Of a DNA stretch of 15,556 bases, positions 7,534 to 14,323 are shown in pieces. Position numbers and translations under genes: made by a program. Each line of letters starts with the position of its first letter. Position 1 is the first letter of the stretch. This stretch comes from CAYYGL01 sp964471235 (GTDB lineage: Bacteria; Calditrichota; Calditrichia; RBG-13-44-9; J075): the NCBI GenBank assembly GCA_964471235.1, contig CAYYGL010000114.1, positions 1-15,556 of the forward strand, read 5' to 3'. The notes beneath the pieces are model-generated. The model did no database searches and had not been told where the DNA came from. It was given only the letters and a program-made list of their open reading frames with translations.

Positions 7534-7555
7534 TTTAAACGATAAGGTCTTAACG

Positions 7556-8272
7556 ATGTCAAGGAAGATGAAAAAAAAGGAATTGGCGGCTGAACTGGAG
7601 AAAGTAAGCAGCCAGTTGGAAAGTTGCGTTTCGGAATTAAGAACCGAACGTCAGCAAAAGAAGATGCTTGAGAAAAAAGCCCGTCACCTGGAGCATATCT
7701 TCAAAGAATCTTTAGATGTTCAGGTACTCATCAATCCCACCAACAAACAGATCGAAGATATCAGTCAATCCGTAAAACCATTTCTCGGGTATTCACCGAA
7801 GGAACTTATCGGCAAGGATTTCTCGGAACTTTTTCCCGAAGAGGAAAAATCGGATCGGGATAAAGTTCTGGCTAAAACAAGAAATTTTGATACCGTCTTT
7901 GCCAACCAGACATTCCGAAAGGCAGATGGCTCGATTGCCGTGATGGACCTTACTGCGACCCTGATCTCTCGCAATGGTAAAAAAGCTATTCTGGTAACCT
8001 TACGAAAATCCGGGGAACGATGGCAAGCGGAGGAACAACAACATATTCGGGTGAAGAAGCTGGAAAAATATCTTAGAACTGCCAAAAAATTAAGCGGTTT
8101 TCTTCCCATCTGTGTGCACTGCAAAAAAATTCGGGATGAAGAGGGATACTGGCAGGAAGTGGAAGAATACATTCGCCAGCGCACCGATGTTGCCTTCAGT
8201 CATAGCATCTGCCCGGATTGTATGGAAAAATATTATTCCGGTCACACTCCCAAAGAAGATGATGCGGAGTAG
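7556..8272 (+). CDS. Coiled-coil/PAS protein with C-terminal four-cysteine module
   Basis: The product is 238 residues. Residues 5-50 are strongly charged and heptad-like (coiled coil). Residues 44-150 form a PAS domain, with FLGYSPKELIGKDFSELFPEEE and FRKADGSIAVMDLTATLI as its typical segments. A linker helix leads to a C-terminal module at about 180-226, LSGFLPICVHCKKIRDEEG then FSHSICPDCMEKYY. Its two CxxC pairs (Cys186/189 and Cys219/222) suggest a bound metal or a disulphide switch. This tail is familiar at the ends of PAS and response-regulator proteins, but its function is unassigned. There is no kinase, cyclase or DNA-binding output, no signal peptide and no membrane segment. It lies within the 3-hydroxyanthranilate cluster, 141 bp after the deaminase and 189 bp before the dioxygenase, so a pathway-linked sensor is possible but unproven. 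Confidence 0.75.
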   Translation: MSRKMKKKELAAELEKVSSQLESCVSELRTERQQKKMLEKKARHLEHIFKESLDVQVLINPTNKQIEDISQSVKPFLGYSPKELIGKDFSELFPEEEKSDRDKVLAKTRNFDTVFANQTFRKADGSIAVMDLTATLISRNGKKAILVTLRKSGERWQAEEQQHIRVKKLEKYLRTAKKLSGFLPICVHCKKIRDEEGYWQEVEEYIRQRTDVAFSHSICPDCMEKYYSGHTPKEDDAE

Positions 8273-8344
8273 ATAGAAAATTCAGTCCCTTGACCATATC
8301 CATTTTCTTTCTACCGCATCATTTGTTACCCGCTATACCGGGAG

Positions 8345-8369
8345 GGTGAATTTTTTTGCGAAAATCACC
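8345..8369. other. Hairpin between the PAS gene and the dioxygenase
   Basis: GGTGA-TTTT (8345-8354, one bulged A) pairs with AAAATCACC (8361-8369) over a six-base loop. It lies 73 bases downstream of the PAS gene stop and about 90 bases upstream of the dioxygenase. With no T-run after it, a leader structure or operator is as likely as a terminator. Confidence 0.3.
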
Positions 8370-8448
8370 ATATCTCATTTGTGAAAACCCAAAAAAATTT
8401 TTACATTAAAACCGTATTTTCAAACGACGCACGTTTTTAACCCCAACC

Positions 8449-8454
8449 AGGAGG
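8449..8454 (+). promoter_or_regulatory. Strong ribosome binding site of the dioxygenase
   Basis: AGGAGG is seven bases before ATG 8462. It decides for that ATG over the in-frame TTG at 8456, which would sit one base from the site. Confidence 0.8.
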
Positions 8455-8461
8455 TTTGATC

Positions 8462-8998
8462 ATGGATAAATTCAGTGCATTCAATTTTAAGCAATGGATA
8501 GATGAACACCGCCATTTACTGAAACCGCCGGTTGGCAATCAGGTGGTGTATAGCGATACTCAGGATTTCATCATCATGGTCGTCGGTGGTCCCAACTCCC
8601 GCAAAGACTTTCATTATAATGAAGGAGAAGAATTTTTCTACCAGATAGAGGGTGAGATTACCCTGCGGGTGGTGGATAATGGTAAGATTGTGGATATTCC
8701 GATTCGGGAGGGGGATATCTATCTTCTGCCGCCCCGGGTGCCCCACTCCCCGCAGCGTCCGGCGAACACCGTGGGCTTGGTGATTGAACGAAACCGCACC
8801 GAACCGGAAAACGACGGGTTTATGTGGTTCTGCGAGAACTGCGGGGAAAAGCTCTATGAAGAATATTTTCACCTCAGCAAACCCTCGGATATCGTGGAGA
8901 AGCTCCCGCCATTGATGCAGAAATTTTATGGGTCTGTGGAGTTGCGTACCTGCAAAAGCTGCGGTACAGTGATGGAACCGCCGGTGAAAGCGAACTGA
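8462..8998 (+). CDS. nbaC: 3-hydroxyanthranilate 3,4-dioxygenase (HAAO)
   Basis: This 178-residue cupin has the full set of family residues. Iron ligands are His51, Glu57 (FHYNEGEEFFYQ) and His95 (PHSPQRP). Substrate-binding Arg47 and Arg99 and Glu109 (LVIERNR) match the residues described for the Cupriavidus enzyme. The C-terminal rubredoxin-like site is complete, with CENC (124-127) and CKSC (164-167), as in bacterial and fungal enzymes. It opens the ring of 3-hydroxyanthranilate with O2 to give 2-amino-3-carboxymuconate 6-semialdehyde (ACMS), in the cytoplasm. ACMS can close spontaneously to quinolinate (towards NAD) or be decarboxylated; the presence of the decarboxylase, dehydrogenase and deaminase genes here argues for degradation. 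Translation should be efficient from its strong ribosome site. The 117-bp repeat array begins 17 bases after the stop. Confidence 0.95.
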   Translation: MDKFSAFNFKQWIDEHRHLLKPPVGNQVVYSDTQDFIIMVVGGPNSRKDFHYNEGEEFFYQIEGEITLRVVDNGKIVDIPIREGDIYLLPPRVPHSPQRPANTVGLVIERNRTEPENDGFMWFCENCGEKLYEEYFHLSKPSDIVEKLPPLMQKFYGSVELRTCKSCGTVMEPPVKAN

Positions 8999-9000
8999 GG

Positions 9001-9628
9001 ACCGGAGCGTCAACATCCGGAGCGTCAAAATTTATTTTGACAATGCTCGTCGGCGTATAAAGCAAGCCTGTCGTCGGATGTTTCTTATTTTTTTCAAACG
9101 CTGTCTGCCAGGAACAAAACAAGTTTTGTTGATCCGGAGCGTCAAAATTTATTTTGACAGCGCTCGTCGGCGTATAAAGTAAGCTTGTCGTCGGATGTTT
9201 CTTATTTTTTTCAAACGCGGTCTGCCAGGAACAAAACAAGTTTTGGTGCTCCGGAGCGTCAAAATTTATTTTGACAGCGCTCGCCAGCGTATAAAGCAAG
9301 CTTGTCGTCGGATGTTTCTTATTTTTTTCAAACGCTGTCTGCCAGCAACAAAACAAGTTTTGGTGCTCCGGAGCGTCAAAATTTATTTTGACAATGCTCG
9401 TCGGCGTATGAAGCAAGCCTGTCGTCGGGTGTTTCTTATTTTTTTCAAACGCTGTCTGCCAGGAACAAAACAAGTTTGGTTGATCCGGAGCGTCAAAATT
9501 TATTTTGACAGCGCTCGCTGGCGTATAAAGCAAGCCTGTCGTCGGATGTTTCTTATTTGTTTCAAACGCTGTTTGCCGGGAACAAAACAAGTTTTGTTGA
9601 TCCGGAGCGTTAAAATTCATTTTGACAG
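9001..9628. repeat. 117-bp tandem repeat array, five full units plus partial ends
   Basis: Full units start at 9016, 9133, 9250, 9367 and 9484, each exactly 117 bp and differing only by substitutions. A partial start copy is at 9001-9015 and a partial, slightly decayed one at 9601-9628. Every unit opens TCCGGAGCGTC and carries two dyads: GTCAAAAT-TT-ATTTTGAC near its start, invariant in all five, and AACAAAAC-AA-GTTTTGTT at its end, perfect in units 1 and 5 and with one change elsewhere. Because 117 is divisible by three, long open frames run through the array on both strands; these are treated as artefacts. The array fills the spacer between dioxygenase and decarboxylase, and its last partial copy lies 16 bases before the decarboxylase start. 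Confidence 0.97.
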
Positions 9629-9643
9629 AAAAGAGAACCCTTT

Positions 9644-10657
9644 ATGCTCAAAATCGATATTCACACTCACATCATACCGGAACATCTCCCCCGATGGGCG
9701 GAGAAATTCGGTTACAGCGGATTTATTCACCTGGAACACCATAAACCCTGCTGTGCCAGAATGATGATTGATGATCAATTTTTCCGGGAGATACAGCACA
9801 ACTGCTGGGACCCGAAACAACGGATAAAAGAATGCAACGCTCACGGCGTTCAGGTGCAGGTGCTTTCCACCATCCCGGTTCTGTTCAACTACTGGGCTAA
9901 GCCGCAGGATACCCTGGAGGTCTCTCGCTTTTTAAATGACCACATCGCCGGAATCGTTGCCGAATTTCCCACCCGCTTCATTGGTCTGGGCACGGTTCCC
10001 ATGCAGGCGCCGGAGTTCGCCATTAAGGAAATGGAACGCTGCGTAAACGAGCTGGGATTGGCAGGCGTGGAAATCGGCACTCATATCAACGATTGGAATC
10101 TGGAGGATGAGCATCTTTTCCCTTTTTTTGAGGCGGCACAGGAGTTTGATGCTGCCATCTTTGTGCATCCCTGGGATATGATGGGCAAAGATCGCATGCC
10201 CAAATACTGGCTGCCCTGGCTGGTGGGGATGCCAGCGGAGACCTCGCTGGCGATTTGCTCCATGATCTTCGGTGGGGTACTGGAACGGCTCCCGGACCTG
10301 CGGGTGGCATTTGCCCACGGCGGCGGTTCTTTCCCGGGCACCATCGGGCGCATCGAGCATGGGTTCAACGTGCGCCCGGACCTCTGTGCAGTGGATAATG
10401 ATGTCAATCCCCGGGAATACCTGGGCAAATTTTACGTGGATTCCTTAGTGCATGACCCGGACGTTTTGCGGTACCTCATTCACCTGGTCGGCGCTGATAA
10501 AATCGCCCTCGGTAGTGACTACCCCTTTCCACTGGGTGAACATATCCCCGGAAAGATGATTGAATCTATGGATGACCTGGACCGGGAAACCCGTGCCTGG
10601 CTGCTTCATCGAAGTGCTCTCCAGTGGCTGGGGAAGGATGTTCAGCAATACTTGTAG
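9644..10657 (+). CDS. nbaD: 2-amino-3-carboxymuconate-6-semialdehyde decarboxylase (ACMSD)
   Basis: This 337-residue amidohydrolase-superfamily protein has family-typical length. Zinc ligands are His7 and His9 (DIHTH), His175 (FVHPWDMMG) and Asp292 (GSDYPFPLGE); His225 in FAHGGGSFPGTIGR is the expected catalytic histidine. Arg48, just before the HNCWDP block, and Arg236 or Arg244 are candidates for substrate-carboxylate binding, the latter from the partner subunit in known dimers. It removes CO2 from ACMS to give 2-aminomuconate 6-semialdehyde, diverting flux from quinolinate. It acts between the dioxygenase encoded upstream and the dehydrogenase at 5386. The start follows a weak AGAG site, and the leader contains the terminal partial copy of the 117-bp repeat, so the array could influence its expression. 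Confidence 0.95.
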   Translation: MLKIDIHTHIIPEHLPRWAEKFGYSGFIHLEHHKPCCARMMIDDQFFREIQHNCWDPKQRIKECNAHGVQVQVLSTIPVLFNYWAKPQDTLEVSRFLNDHIAGIVAEFPTRFIGLGTVPMQAPEFAIKEMERCVNELGLAGVEIGTHINDWNLEDEHLFPFFEAAQEFDAAIFVHPWDMMGKDRMPKYWLPWLVGMPAETSLAICSMIFGGVLERLPDLRVAFAHGGGSFPGTIGRIEHGFNVRPDLCAVDNDVNPREYLGKFYVDSLVHDPDVLRYLIHLVGADKIALGSDYPFPLGEHIPGKMIESMDDLDRETRAWLLHRSALQWLGKDVQQYL

Positions 10658-10743
10658 TAGGCATGTCCCCGGAAACAAGCAGTTGAATCCTGTCGAAAGT
10701 TACAAATTCCTTAGCAAATTTCTTTCTCACCGTATATATTTAT

Positions 10744-10896
10744 TACCCTTAACGTGAGTTCGACGCAACTTGAAATAGCACACAGACGATACAGTTAACG
10801 CTGATTTATACGGATGATTGGTAACAATTAAAAAAACTGCACCACTCCGGGTTATCAGGGTTCCATTTTTCGTATGTCGAACTGACGTTACCCTTA
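10744..10896. mobile_element. MITE-like element with terminal inverted repeats and target duplication
   Basis: A 137-bp segment (10752-10888) begins ACGTGAGTTCGAC and ends GTCGAACTGACGT, matching at 12 of 13 inverted positions. It is flanked by identical TACCCTTA copies at 10744-10751 and 10889-10896, as expected from an 8-bp target duplication (9 bp if a shared T is counted). There is no coding capacity; the interior is A+T rich with degenerate seven-base periodicity. It sits between the ACMSD gene and the acyltransferase. The transposase family that mobilises it is not identifiable here. Confidence 0.7.
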
Positions 10897-10950
10897 GGTC
10901 AATAAGATAAAAACAACTCAAACCACCAAGTAAACCGAAAGGAACAGCAC

Positions 10951-11454
10951 ATGGCAGAAGAACATACGACCAACATTATTGCGGCAGATTTTAAGCATGG
11001 GAAAAATTTTAAAATCGGGCATCATTGTATTATCCAGGAAGGATGCGAGGTTGGGGATGATGTCACCATTGAGAACTTTGTGCTACTGAAGAAAGGCACC
11101 AAAATTGGCAGCAACGTGTTTGTGGACAGCTATGTGAAGTCATCCGGTTCCAACCGAATTGGCAGCAATGTCACCCTGCGCTTTAACGCCACCATTGCCC
11201 GGGAAGTCACCGTAGAAGATGATGTGTTTATCTCCCCGAACGTGATGACCATTTATTCCACCCATGAAGGAGAAAAGCGCGGCGGAACGGTCATCGGAAA
11301 GGGATGTTTTATCGGCACCAATGCGGTCTTGGGACCCAGTGTGAAAATCGGGGAAAATACCGTCATTGGTGCAATGGCGTATGTGGCAAAGGATTGCGAA
11401 CCGAATGCCATTTACGTGGGAATCCCTGCTAAAAAGGTGAAGGAACGGAAGTAG
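10951..11454 (+). CDS. Hexapeptide-repeat (left-handed beta-helix) acyltransferase, WbpD/WlbB-like
   Basis: The product is 167 residues with a GAAAGGA ribosome site seven bases upstream. Nearly the whole chain is imperfect [LIV]-G-x4 hexapeptides from about residue 20 to 155: FKIGHHCII, CEVGDDVTI, TKIGSNVFV, VKIGENTVIGAM. A loop at about 100-115 contains THEGEKRGG, and the C-terminus is YVGIPAKKVKE, typical of trimeric sugar N- or O-acetyltransferases. The asparagine-rich coils and length resemble enzymes acetylating UDP-amino sugars for surface glycans (WbpD, WlbB). The next genes encode an LpxD-like acyltransferase and a glycosyltransferase, supporting a glycan role. The acceptor sugar cannot be determined. 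Confidence 0.8.
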   Translation: MAEEHTTNIIAADFKHGKNFKIGHHCIIQEGCEVGDDVTIENFVLLKKGTKIGSNVFVDSYVKSSGSNRIGSNVTLRFNATIAREVTVEDDVFISPNVMTIYSTHEGEKRGGTVIGKGCFIGTNAVLGPSVKIGENTVIGAMAYVAKDCEPNAIYVGIPAKKVKERK

Positions 11455-11467
11455 AAAGAGGGTTGAG

Positions 11468-11516
11468 AGGGTATAGGGTATAGGGTGGAGGGGTGTTCGC
11501 TGTTCGCTGGGCTGGG
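11468..11516. repeat. Heptamer tract downstream of the acyltransferase
   Basis: Seven contiguous seven-base units run from 11468. AGGGTAT appears twice, then AGGGTGG and AGGGGTG, then TTCGCTG twice, then a G-rich unit. Two different heptamers thus share one uninterrupted register. Confidence 0.7.
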
Positions 11517-11595
11517 TAGTTGAGAACGACTCAACCCCTTCTATTCATCTACCCCCGTTTTCCATCCAGGCGTTATATCAAAAAACAAGGGTAAC

Positions 11596-12588
11596 ATGGC
11601 AGATCGGGCTGAACCACATCAATTTTCTTTGGAAGAAATCCGGAAAGCACTCTCCGGGCATGTTTATCAAATCCGGGGCAACGCTGAGGGACTTGTCATT
11701 CGCAACGCCCGCACGTTGCAGGAAGCAGATGAATATTCCCTGGTGTGGATTTCTCCCAGCCGCGCCATCGATACACCGGAGTTACTTGCCAGCACTCCTG
11801 CCAGGTGTATTGTCTGCAAACCCCCGGGAACCCTGCCGGAAGACCTCCTGAAGGAAAAATGTCTTATCCTGACAGATAATCCAAAGCTTATCTTTTCGCT
11901 GCTGCTGGAAGCGTTTTTTGTCGATAAACCCCGTGCGGAAGTGCATCCCACCGCGGTGGTTCATCCCGAGGCGGAATTAGCAGCCGATGTGTATGTGGGA
12001 CCATTTACCTATGTGGGAAAATGCCGTATCGATCGAGGAAGCATTATCTGGGGGAACTGTTATTTATACGATAATGTAACCCTGGGTAAGAATGTAGAGA
12101 TTCACGCCGGGTGCGTCATCGGAGATGAAGGGTCCGGTTATGCCAAAAATGACAGGGGTGAATGGATTAAATTTCCCCACATTGGCGGAACGATTTTGGA
12201 AGATAATGTGGAAGTGGGCGCCAACACGTATATTAATCGCGGCGCATTAGGAAACACTCATATTAAAAAAGGCGCCAAAATCGGGAATTCGGTATGCATC
12301 GGGCATAACGTGGTGATTGAAGAAAATGCCATTGTAATCGCCAACTCCTTAGTGGCGGGCAGCAGCCAGGTGGGCAAAGGGGTCTATATTGCGCCCTCGG
12401 TCACCATCCGCAATCGTTTGACCATAGGCGACAATGCCTTTATTGGGATGGGTGCGGTCGTGGTAAAAGATGTTCCCGAGGATACCACCGTGCTGGGCAA
12501 TCCCGCCGAACCGATAGAAGAATTTCGAAAATGGAAAAAATTGAAAGCCAGGCTGTTTGCCATGTTCGAGGAGAAGAAAAAGGAGTAG
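11596..12588 (+). CDS. LpxD-like UDP-sugar N-acyltransferase
   Basis: The product is 330 residues, with AAGG five bases before the start. Residues 1-110 are an N-terminal domain resembling the uridine-binding domain of LpxD (ISPSRAIDTPELLA, then CLILTDNPKLIFSLLLEAFF). Residues 115-300 are a left-handed beta-helix of hexapeptides starting HPTAVVHPEAEL. LpxD hallmarks are present: CVIGDEGSGYA at about 173-183, ANTYINRGALGNT at about 209-221 and CIGHNVVI with His237 in the place of the catalytic histidine of E. coli LpxD. The end differs, with VLGNPAEPIEEFRKWKK, a tail more like sugar O-acetyltransferases. It may acylate a UDP-amino sugar of a surface glycan instead of lipid A; no other lipid A gene is nearby. 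A genuine lipid A LpxD is the alternative. Confidence 0.82.
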   Translation: MADRAEPHQFSLEEIRKALSGHVYQIRGNAEGLVIRNARTLQEADEYSLVWISPSRAIDTPELLASTPARCIVCKPPGTLPEDLLKEKCLILTDNPKLIFSLLLEAFFVDKPRAEVHPTAVVHPEAELAADVYVGPFTYVGKCRIDRGSIIWGNCYLYDNVTLGKNVEIHAGCVIGDEGSGYAKNDRGEWIKFPHIGGTILEDNVEVGANTYINRGALGNTHIKKGAKIGNSVCIGHNVVIEENAIVIANSLVAGSSQVGKGVYIAPSVTIRNRLTIGDNAFIGMGAVVVKDVPEDTTVLGNPAEPIEEFRKWKKLKARLFAMFEEKKKE

Positions 12589-12599
12589 GGGGTTGGGAA

Positions 12600-12626
12600 G
12601 TATAGGTATATGGTATAAGGTGTAAG
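12600..12626. repeat. Heptamer tract, GTATAAG type
   Basis: GTATAG, GTATATG, GTATAAG and GTGTAAG follow in register just after the LpxD-like gene. It resembles the AGGGTAT tract found at the same relative place after the previous acyltransferase gene. Confidence 0.55.
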
Positions 12627-12672
12627 GAATTCGAAAGCTGAGAATATCTAATTTACCATCAATCCATTTCAC

Positions 12673-12735
12673 CCTTTCCCTTTTACCTTTTTCCCTCTCA
12701 CTTTTACCTTTTCGTTTGTACCCTTTTCCATTTTA
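12673..12735. repeat. Pyrimidine-rich heptamer tract upstream of the glycosyltransferase
   Basis: Nine contiguous seven-base units, including CCTTTCC, CTTTTAC (twice), CTTTTCG, CCTTTTC and CATTTTA, end seven bases before the ATG at 12743. The coding strand is almost all C and T, so there is no Shine-Dalgarno in this leader. Confidence 0.65.
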
Positions 12736-12742
12736 ACACGAT

Positions 12743-14032
12743 ATGAAAAAAGTACTCATCATTACCTACTACTGGATACCTTCCGGCGGACCGGGAATTC
12801 AACGTCTCATCAAATTTCTCCCCCATTTTCCCCGGTTGGGCTGGCAGCCCATCGTACTGACCGTGGAGAAGGGGGATTATCCCGCCATCGATGAAAGCCT
12901 GGCACAGAAAATTCCCCCGGAATGTAAAGTTTACAAGACCCCGGTATGGGAACCCTATCATCTCTACCGCAAGTTAACCGGCAAATCCCGGGATGAAAAA
13001 ATTCCCACCTACGTGCTAAATCCTTCCGAAGAGGATTCTTTTAAGGAGAAGCTTGCCAAATGGGTGCGCGCCAAGCTGTTCATCCCCGACGCCCGGATCG
13101 GATGGCTGCCCCATGCGGTTCACCGGGGAATAAAAATCATCGGCGAGGAAAACATCGACCTGATTTTTTCCTCCTCCCCACCCCACACGGTGCAGCTAAT
13201 CGCCAGGCGCCTAACCAACAAAACAGGGATAAAGTGGGTGGCGGATTTTCGGGATCCCTGGTCGGAAGCCTTCTGGGTGGCGGAACTGCAAAAAGAAGGG
13301 CTGGTGAAAAAACTCAACCTGGCAATGGAGAAATCCGTGTTGAGGCGTGCCGATGCGGTGGTTACCGTTACCCCGGCAATTCGCGATATGCTGGCGGCAA
13401 AAGCGCCTAACCGGTACGAGGTGATCTATAACGGATTTGAACAATTGTTTACCGAACCGGCACCATCGGACACATTTCGGATACTCTTCTTTGGCTATCT
13501 GAACAAATACCAGAACTGGGAACCGCTATTGCGGGCGGTGAACCGACTGCCGGAAATGCTCCGAAAGGAAATCGAAATCAATTTTGTGGGCAGGGTGTTT
13601 GAAGGTTTCCGGGAAAACTTCCGGAAATACGAACACCTCCGGATCGTTTTTCGCAAGTATATGCCTCACGATGAATTGATGCGGTTTGCCCGGGAAGCCA
13701 GCATCCTGTTTCGCCCCATGTCCAGCATGGCATACTCCAGCGGCGCCATCGGGGCGAAGTTGTTTGATTACTTAGCCCTACGCAAGCCTATTTTAGCCAT
13801 CGGGCAAAAAGAAAGTGTAGTGGCGAAAGTTCTGGAAGAAACCGGCAGCGGTCAGGTGTTTGAAACCGATGAGATAGGAGCCATTGCCGAATTTATCACC
13901 GAAATTTACCGGAAATGGCAAAACCAAAAGTACGTGCTGTTAGATGACAATCCGCAGTTAGTGCAATACCATACCGCGACCAATGTGAAACGGTTGGTGA
14001 GTTTGTTTGAAGAAGTGCTGGAGGGTAAGTAG
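12743..14032 (+). CDS. GT-B glycosyltransferase, family 4-like
   Basis: The product is 429 residues. The N-terminal half starts MKKVLIITYYWIPSGGPGIQR, the acceptor-side Rossmann fold with the usual glycine-rich turn, and continues through FSSSPPHTVQLIA and KWVADFRDPWS at about 164-173. The C-terminal half holds YNGFEQ at about 229, the strand RILFFGYLNKYQNWE at about 246-260, and SGAIGAKLFDYLALRKPILAIG at about 333-354, the nucleotide-sugar binding region of GT4 enzymes. No transmembrane segment is seen, so it probably works at the inner face of the membrane. The two acyltransferase genes upstream suggest assembly of an acylated surface glycan. The leader lacks a Shine-Dalgarno sequence. Sugar and acceptor are unknown. 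Confidence 0.87.
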   Translation: MKKVLIITYYWIPSGGPGIQRLIKFLPHFPRLGWQPIVLTVEKGDYPAIDESLAQKIPPECKVYKTPVWEPYHLYRKLTGKSRDEKIPTYVLNPSEEDSFKEKLAKWVRAKLFIPDARIGWLPHAVHRGIKIIGEENIDLIFSSSPPHTVQLIARRLTNKTGIKWVADFRDPWSEAFWVAELQKEGLVKKLNLAMEKSVLRRADAVVTVTPAIRDMLAAKAPNRYEVIYNGFEQLFTEPAPSDTFRILFFGYLNKYQNWEPLLRAVNRLPEMLRKEIEINFVGRVFEGFRENFRKYEHLRIVFRKYMPHDELMRFAREASILFRPMSSMAYSSGAIGAKLFDYLALRKPILAIGQKESVVAKVLEETGSGQVFETDEIGAIAEFITEIYRKWQNQKYVLLDDNPQLVQYHTATNVKRLVSLFEEVLEGK

Positions 14033-14081
14033 ATTTTGCAAATTTTCTAACATCGACTATCTACTCAAGGGGAAATCATCC

Positions 14082-14288
14082 ATGGATGCCTTTTTATATG
14101 GAGGATCGTTGTTTGGTGGAATCTATGTTATTGCCCTGGGTATTAAAGGATTCCGGAAAGAAAAAATTATCGTCGCTGGCAATGTTGTTCAGGGAAAGAA
14201 AGCAAAATCCATAAGCTTATTTTTGATAATCTTTGGATTATTAATTTTAGGAAATGTAATTCGTGTGTTTCTAACCTGCCAGATTTGA
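14082..14288 (+). CDS. Small two-TM membrane protein, unknown function
   Basis: The product is 68 residues from the ATG at 14082, which has AAGGGGA eight bases upstream. The frame is open further back to 14007 but overlaps the end of the glycosyltransferase and has no better site. Two hydrophobic segments are evident, at about 3-24 (FLYGGSLFGGIYVIALGIKG) and about 44-65 (ISLFLIIFGLLILGNVIRVF), joined by a lysine-rich loop predicted to face the cytoplasm. It is probably co-transcribed with the glycosyltransferase, 49 bp away. I do not recognise the family. It converges on vapC, 35 bp away, with no visible terminator between. Confidence 0.6.
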   Translation: MDAFLYGGSLFGGIYVIALGIKGFRKEKIIVAGNVVQGKKAKSISLFLIIFGLLILGNVIRVFLTCQI

Positions 14289-14323
14289 GGTTGTCAAATA
14301 TAAAAAATTGAATCTCCCATAAA

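Noticed and set aside
8874..9620. 248-residue - strand frame with five 39-residue repeats
   Set aside because: It is created by a non-coding repeat whose 117-bp period is a multiple of three. It overlaps the dioxygenase gene, has no ribosome site, and its unit-to-unit differences are mostly amino acid changing.
9001..9628. CRISPR array
   Set aside because: The whole 117-bp unit is conserved, with no unique spacers between short repeats, and no cas gene is present.
9195..9764. 189-residue + strand repetitive frame
   Set aside because: It has the same cause as the - strand frame over the array, and it runs into the decarboxylase gene in another frame.
5386..10657. Assignment specifically to 2-nitrobenzoate degradation
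   Set aside because: Nitroreductase and mutase genes (nbaA/nbaB type) are not seen. The same enzymes serve tryptophan breakdown, so only the shared lower branch is claimed.
14007..14081. Longer start for the small membrane protein overlapping the glycosyltransferase
   Set aside because: The ATG at 14082 has a good ribosome site and begins directly before the first membrane segment.
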